NCBI GenBank assembly: GCA_036365515.1
Contig: CM070873.1
Location: 175,142,104-175,206,103, forward strand
Origin: Torymus aiolomorphi
Lineage: Eukaryota > Arthropoda > Insecta > Hymenoptera > Torymidae
DNA: 64,000 nucleotides
Reading direction: 5' to 3'
Below the pieces are notes generated by a model, which was not told where the DNA came from, searched no databases, and was given only the letters and a program-made list of their open reading frames with translations. Position 1 is the first letter of the stretch; every line of letters starts with the position of its first letter. Positions 57,916-64,000 of the stretch are shown here, piece by piece. Made by a program: the position numbers and the translations under genes.

Positions 57916-60900
57916 GGGGACAAGCCATGGTTAGGGGGTCGAAAAATCGATTTTTTTTTTTATGTACTATTTTGATAGCAAATTTTCCGCTGAATACTAT
58001 GCTTCCAACAGCATTTCCAAATTCGATTTCGTTTAGAAAATACAGCTAAAACCGTGAAGTCACTTTTTTGCATATTTAGTGATTTTTCTTAAATTATCCA
58101 TTTTAGATATACTATTGTTAATCTTATATTATTTTATGCTTCACAGCATACAATACTGAATTTAGAACGTAAATGTACATTGACATAGTAGGCAAACTTA
58201 ACTCGAGGTATAAACCTCGTGTATTTTACTTTTACTCTACTTATACAAAAGTATAATACGTACAATACATATACATGGTTTAAAATCTCATCTGTTTACG
58301 TTCTGTCAGCGCCATAGTCGTTGGGATTTAAACTAAAAGTGTTTTGAATATAATTGAATCTGCATTTTTCAATGCAATTTATTCAGTATTGACAAAAAAT
58401 TTTTTTGTAAATAAAGTGCTGTGTAGAACTCTTTTAACTGAGAGTGTAGAAGACAGCGATTTTAGGTTAACTGCACTGTGCAAAGTGTTGTTAATATTTT
58501 TAATTTAGTGAGTTCAGTGAGTGACTTTTATATGTGTTTTTTAATAACTAACATTATAGAGGATTAGATATTAGCCACTATGGATTCTAACAAGAGAAAT
58601 AGAACATCAGGAGCTCCAGGAAAGAAGAGAAAATTTGGAAGAAAATAAAAACATAAAGGATTTAACAAAAATTCAGAGAATGTTCAACAAAAAATCACGA
58701 ACAAAAGGAAAAGAAGTACAACTTCAGGGAAAATAAAAGATATATCTGTAGAAGCGTCACAAATAAGAAACAGAATAATAGATATAAACATTCTGTTCTT
58801 ACAGCTGGAGAAATTTCTTGTATGTGCAACATGTAAAGGACAAGTTAAAATTATAGAAGAAGATATTCGAGGACTTGGCTCCAAATTTAACATTATGTGC
58901 AAAAATTGTTCAGAGAGAAGAATTATAAGCACGAGCAAGCAAGTTGGAGCTCAAAGCAATGCTTATGAAACCAACAGACGCAGTCTTCTTGCACTAAGAG
59001 CAATTGGGCAAGGATATGCTGCATTGCAAACTTTTTGCGGAATCATGGATTTGCCACCACCTGTTGCACATAGTTTTTATGACCATCTCAATGAAGATTT
59101 AAGCAAAGTGACTCAAGAGGTAGTACAAAATTCTATGCAAGAAGCTGTCAAAAAGATGTATCTGGTGATGGGTCATGGAGAAAAAGAGGATTTTCTTCAT
59201 TGCAAGGAATTTCAAGTTTGATTGGCTTGCGTTCTCAACAAGTTCTTGACATATTTATCAAGAACTGTTTTTGTAAAGCATGTTTAAAGTGGGAAAATAG
59301 AAAAGGCACAGAAGAATATGAAGACTGGTTCAGTGATCATCAAGATAAATGTGCAGCAAACCATGAAGGAAGTGCTGGAAAGATGGAAGTCGATGGAGTT
59401 GTGGAAATGTTTAGAAGATCTCAAGAAAAGTATAATGTAAAATACCATCATTACATTGGAGATGGAGATTCGAAAGTGTACAGTGCTTTGTGCCAGGCCA
59501 AACCGTATGGAGATGAAGTTAAAGTTGAGAAGAAGGAGTGTGTGGGACACGTCCAGAAACGAATGGGAACCAGACTCAGGAATTGAAAGAAAAATTTTGG
59601 AAAAAAGTTATTAGACGATGGAAAAACCATTGGAGGCCAAGGACGATTAACAGCAAAAGTAATTGATCAGCTCACCACATATTATGGTAATGCCATCAGA
59701 AACAACATGGACTCTGTAGAAAAAATGCTGAATGCTATATGGGCTACGTACTACCACAAGATTTCCACAGACCAGAATCCTCAACATCATTTATGCCCAC
59801 CAGGACAGAGCAGTTGGTGCAAGTGGCAAAAAGCGAAGGCTAAAAAAAAACTAAAAGATTTTTATCATAAAGGCAGTATTCCTGCAGTGATTATGGAGCA
59901 GTTGAAACCAATTTACAAAGATCTCTCTGAACAGGAGCTGCTTCACAGATGTTTAGGCGGTTACACCCAAAATAGTAATGAGAGTTTTAATAATTCAGTT
60001 TGGAAGATTGTAACCAAGACCTCCTTCAGTGGTGTACATGTGCTCACAGCAGGTGCTTGTATTGCTGTCACTTGCTTCAACGATGGAAGAGTTGGTTTTC
60101 TGAATATTATGGAAGCCTTTGATGTGAAACCTGGAGTAGCTGCAATTGAGTGGGCACAGAAAAGCAATGATATCAGATTATTTCATGCTGAGAGGAATGC
60201 CGAAGAAAACACTTTAGAAAATAGGAGAAAACGAAGGAGACTGCAATTGAATTTACCTGAAGAGTCATATGCACCAGGTTCTTACTAGAGTAGGTAAAAA
60301 GTTATTTTTATGCGATAATAGCTAATATAATATTTATTAATTTTTTTTCTTTTTACAGGTGTGTTATTGGCTCTCATAAAAGGATTAATTTATTTTGTGG
60401 TTATTTTTACTGTCAATAACATTTATGACTAACAATGTTTTCAGCCTAGTACGAAAAAAAAAAAGTACAACATTTATGTATTAATCTAAAAAATTTAAAA
60501 ATATTGTTGAATTAATGAAATTCTTTTTTATAGGTTTATTCAACAGTTAAAATGATTTAGCCAGGACTACTTTCATCTAATTGGCATCTGTTTCATTTTT
60601 CCACTAAAGTATATTATACAGAATGAAAAAAAAATTTTTGGTAAGTAGTTTTGAAACTTATATAAAGTTATAGAAAACCAAAACTTTGAATTGAATTTCT
60701 AAATAACTTGTTTTTTGTATTTACAGGGACTTTGCCGCAGGATTTCTTATAAATAAAGCAAGCTAGAGGTTTGGAAATTTAGGAGTATCTTTAAAATTGT
60801 GTTGGTTATAGAAAATGTGAGGTACTTTTTTGAAAAAGGCTTTAGAAAAAAAATTATAAAATAAAATTACAAAAAATATTGAAATTTTAATAAAAAAACA

Positions 60901-61258
60901 TAAAAAATTAGATTTTTCATTAAAAAACAATTTTAAAAATTTTTAAAAAAAAGTAGCTCACATTTTCTATAACTGGTATAACTACAAAGGTACTCCTAAG
61001 TAACCAGACCCCTGCCTTGCTTTGTTCAAAAAATTTCCTGCGGCAATGACATGCCAGTTTCTAATTCAGAAGGGTTTCTTAATCTAATGGACTGCAAGAC
61101 CAAAATCTTAAACACCTGGATGATGTAGTCTTAAATTATAGGTAATTGTATAACTTAATAATAAAAAAAAGTTTGAACTCTTAAAATTATATATTGGCTT
61201 TGTTATTAAAGAATTAATACAATAGCTTTTTTTTCAGGTTCAACCATGGCTTGTCCCC
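57916..61258 (+). mobile_element. Kolobok-like DNA transposon flanked by TTAA
   Basis: 17-bp perfect inverted ends GGGGACAAGCCATGGTT sit inside TTAA at 57912-57915 and 61259-61262. TTAA duplication, short G-starting ends and the transposase motifs point to Kolobok; piggyBac is excluded by the protein. About 3.34 kb, with ~1 kb non-coding DNA on the right. Confidence 0.85.
58580..60288 (+). pseudogene. Kolobok-like (Mutator-like domain) transposase, three lesions
   Basis: ATG 58580 begins a basic N-terminus, then two CxxC pairs (CATC, CKNC; zinc ribbon) near 58827-58910. The DDE residues are visible in order: Asp in VSGDGSWRKRG (near 59160), Asp in GDGDSKVY (near 59460), Glu in TQNSNESFNN (near 59975). 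ECVGHVQKRMG and HLCPPGQSSWCKW are family boxes. Lesions: TAA near 58646, a one-base shift in an A run near 59150, and TGA at 59584-59586. A Lys/Arg tail ends the protein at 60288. About 570 residues, close to what such a transposase needs. It would cut and paste the element, but this copy cannot encode it whole. Confidence 0.82.
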
Positions 61259-61262
61259 TTAA

Positions 61263-61400
61263 GTATAAATAAAAATTACCTTATTATTTTTATAATTTAT
61301 TATTCTAAATATTTTTCTTTTAATGCTTGTGTATTAAAAACTATAAATGGTTAATATATAATTAAAAATATTTTTTTCTCGACTTTGCTCTGGCAAAGTC
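61263..61400. other. junction between Kolobok-like element and hAT fragment
   Basis: AT-rich, no signal. Sequence right of TTAA does not continue relic C, so the relic was already truncated there or the junction is rearranged. Confidence 0.4.
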
Positions 61401-61402
61401 AC

Positions 61403-62119
61403 TTAACAAGTCATCAAAGTCAATCGATCGAAGTAATTCAACCTCGTCAAAGCACATAATCTTTCATCTAACATAGTTGACCTATACATATTTGTTATCC
61501 TCTTTAAAACTGAAGATAATCTTTCAGATTCACAGTTTGCTATTGGAATTATCACTAAAATTCTGTAAGCGATGTAAACATTTGGAAATACTTCAACCAT
61601 ATTCATATTTACAATCCAATTGAGAACTTGCAAAGGGCACAAGATTTCGTCATTTTCACTAGTTGTTTTCTCCGATCGATTAGAAAAAAAACCTTTTGGT
61701 TGTAGTTACAAGCGAGGTATAAATTGTTTTAATTCTAATAATAATAATTCATTCTATAAATCATCTGAATATACCTTAATGAGATTTGTTATTTTCGTTT
61801 CTAATTCATTAGGTTCTATAAATAATAATTGAGTAAGAAAGCTAAATAAGTTTATAACATGGCTATACGCTTCACTTCGTTTTTGTAACTTGGCCATAAG
61901 TTTGTCTATAATAACATAGAATGTATTTATTCTAAAATGATCAGACGCACTTAAACTATCAATTTGTACTTCCTTGTCTGCAAGCTTACGAGTGATTTTT
62001 CTTTTATTTGAATTCAAATATTCTTGGTTCACATAAGTACTTAATTCCCTAGCTTCTTTTTCAATATCAGAAAATTTATCACGCAATTCCTTAACAAGAT
62101 CTACTAATGAAAGCAGCAT
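61403..62119 (-). pseudogene. hAT-family transposase fragment with dimerisation domain
   Basis: Two minus-strand frames belong together. The upstream one (62119-61754) is a helical segment (NTFYVIIDKLMAKLQKRSEA) typical of the middle of zinc-finger/hAT proteins. The downstream one (61642-61403) has the hAT C-terminal dimerisation signature (IANCESERLSSVLKRITNMYRSTM). They are separated by ~110 bases with stops. No N-terminal zinc finger or first catalytic region is found up to 62660, and no terminal repeats are visible. Confidence 0.75.
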
Positions 62120-62740
62120 ATTATTAATAGAAATTAAATCTACATTTATGTTTTGAAGATATTGACTAGTTGCGTTAAATCATTGAAAAATGAAATTCCA
62201 TAAAACCGCCATAAAAACATTTTCAATCTTAACTATGAGGCGTTTCGCCTCAACTCTCCCAGCGCGGCGCGCGAGCGTCAAATCATGCTATTTTCAAGTC
62301 GTGTTTACGATATCAATATGAATTTCAAAAAATTATGTGATAAGCGTTTCCGACGTATTTTTTCCTCAGCTTTTCAATGGTGTAAGTGGTTTTTCCGAAA
62401 TTTTCCATTTTCACCCTCAAAAAGTATAAAACATACTATATCTCGGAAAGTATATTTTTAATATTTTTTTTGATCATCTAGATCGAAAGCTGAGCATTTT
62501 TTACGTCGGAAAGGAATTTTTGCAAAATTTGCTCGAATGTTTTTCTTAGAGAAACAGAACGCGAAAGAGCAGACGCAGCGTCTCCTTCGTGCGCGGTATG
62601 CGGCGCGCTGTACAGCGCGTGGACTAGATGTATTTCGCTCTCTAGTAACCTTATTATTTTTATTTATCATTTTTAATTCTTTATGGAATATCTTTTTGCA
62701 CTTCGAATTTCACTTATATGCACGATTGACATTTCAGAGG
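62120..62740. other. intergenic with short CpG-rich patches
   Basis: A hairpin GAGGCGTTTCGCCTC is at 62236-62250, followed by GCGGCGCGCGAG. A second CpG patch is near 62570-62630. No gene is supported. Confidence 0.45.
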
Positions 62741-63660
62741 TTATTTCGCAAAAAAAAACCGCTGCCAATTCTTTGGCACTTAGCTTCCTCAAACTAATTC
62801 ATCGTTTCCTAATTAAAAATTGAAATTCTGAAAATACATTTTTCATAAAAAGGAATGCTAAAGAATTTCAATAATACTTTGAACCGATGCGTCTTATACC
62901 AGTTTCTTGCAAAATAGTATATTACGTACCTATTTTAAAAAAGCTTTGAAAGACCACCAAGTTTAAAAAAAATTGAGATTAAAAAGAGATAAAAGAAGGG
63001 GCTAAAAATGGCACTATTAATACGTTTTCATATTTTAATTTACTACATTATATAAAAATATTAAAATGATAGTTCTCGAAAATAAATGTATAATATATAT
63101 TCATATAGATAATCACTTAAAATTGCAACACAATATTGCCACCAACAAGTGTAATAAGTAACAGTTAAAATTTCAAGTCGATAAATAAATTATTTTTTGA
63201 GATATTAATTTTTTAAATATAAAAAAGTTTTCATTAATAACAAATGACAGAGTGGAGATATTTTAAATTTTAAATTTTAAAAAAAGAAAATGTAGGTAAT
63301 TTGAATACCTTTTAAGAGAAGTATATTATTTTATGTAATAATTACTATAAGATACGAAAAAATCAAAAAAACTAAAAATTCAAAATCGGTTTTTGGTTAT
63401 AAAACAAAAGAAAATCAATAAAATCCCAAATCCATCAGGGTACTTTCCTTTTGCTGCAAGACGAAGCGAATAAGCTTTACCCGACGAAAATTGGTTGATT
63501 AGTTTCGGAGATATTAAGAGTTGAAATACACGAAATCAAAAATCATCAAAATCAAATAATATACACATATACCACCATAAAACATCTTTTTGAAGACTTT
63601 TTTTTCGAAAATTTTTTTCACCGTTGCAAAGCTTCCTCTTTGAGGAAGCAAAAACATTAC
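62740..63660 (+). repeat. short relative of the 53.6-56.3 kb module
   Basis: Opens with CCGCTGCCAATTCTTTGGC (about 62759) and closes with the hairpin GCTTCCTCTTTGAGGAAGC (63639-63657), as in the longer copy. Between them are AT-rich sequence and a stretch similar to 55790-55830 (AAAATGTAGGTAATTTGAAT). No coding capacity. Confidence 0.55.
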
Positions 63661-64000
63661 AATCAATTTGAAATAGCAGACGCAACGCTTCTCACTTACT
63701 TTTTACCCGATAGGTGGCTTGCGTATAGAAAATTTTTGCCCGAGAGTAATTTGTTGTATCCAATTATATAAGTCTGATGAATTTTCGATCTTTGTTATCC
63801 TTGAAATTGTTTAAGAATTTTAACGCTGTTTCCGTTATATTTGTGTTCTTCGTGTGTTTGCTGATTAAATCATAATTTATTTTTGGTTTATTTATTGCAT
63901 TTATTTTCTTGCTACTGAAATGGATCCAGCTTTGAAGCTGAAATGCATAAATCCTTTTAATAAAATTAATCACTCTGTGCGTAAAAATTTGTCGAATTTT
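63661..64000. other. right edge, no gene assigned
   Basis: A minus-strand ORF (63973-63764, Lys/Ile/Asn-rich, 69 codons) is open toward the window edge but shows no recognisable domain. It could be the end of a further element. Confidence 0.3.

Overview
This is eukaryotic DNA, AT-rich and dominated by repeats. It is most likely from an insect. The signs are a Ty1/copia element with a copia-type half-tRNA primer site, long satellite arrays, animal-type DNA transposons, short introns and a relic of the lysosome-organelle gene HPS3. I cannot name the species; a hymenopteran is a guess. I see no intact host protein-coding gene. The window is a record of nested insertions.

Layout. 1-6608: decayed Ty3/gypsy-like element on the minus strand, with its leader/LTR side to about 9.8 kb. 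9.8-11.1 kb: CpG-rich island that could be a host promoter or 5' exon. 11.16-16.3 kb: a 5-kb foldback element with a centre made of short palindromes. 16.56-19.74 kb: minus-strand HPS3-like gene with introns but many lesions. 19.7-24 kb: AT-rich DNA, a (TA)n tract and minisatellites. 24,420-37,154: complete Ty1/copia insertion (268-bp LTRs, TTTAT target duplication) holding a 162-bp MITE, a CpG-rich block and a long-TIR DNA transposon (element A). It sits inside an older inverted repeat (24.0 and 38.3 kb) whose right arm also took a TTAA-flanked MITE. 38.4-47.3 kb: tandem repeats, including a trimeric higher-order array of ~322-bp units and about 24 copies of a ~174-bp satellite. 47,669-51,210: element B, a near-intact long-TIR transposon whose transposase belongs to the same family as element A. 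52.7-56.5 kb: inverted-repeat-bounded AT-rich segment. 57.1-62.1 kb: relic of a third member of that transposase family (C), a Kolobok-like TTAA transposon and an hAT fragment. 62.7-63.7 kb: shorter relative of the 53.6-56.3 kb module.

The most notable signal is at 53,738-54,497. It is a 760-bp inverted pair of ~325-bp monomers, each carrying a complete type III hammerhead ribozyme (minus strand 53,949-53,883; plus strand 54,324-54,390). The insertion is flanked by a direct repeat of up to 17 bp. It looks like an animal retrozyme: a small non-coding retroelement whose RNA would cut itself into unit lengths. The two ribozyme loops are perfectly complementary, and the same bases could form a competing 11-bp hairpin that would hide the catalytic core.

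Several coding relics are broken mainly by single-base indels, some in A or G runs. Part of the apparent decay could therefore be assembly error; in-frame stops and altered catalytic residues argue that some of it is real.
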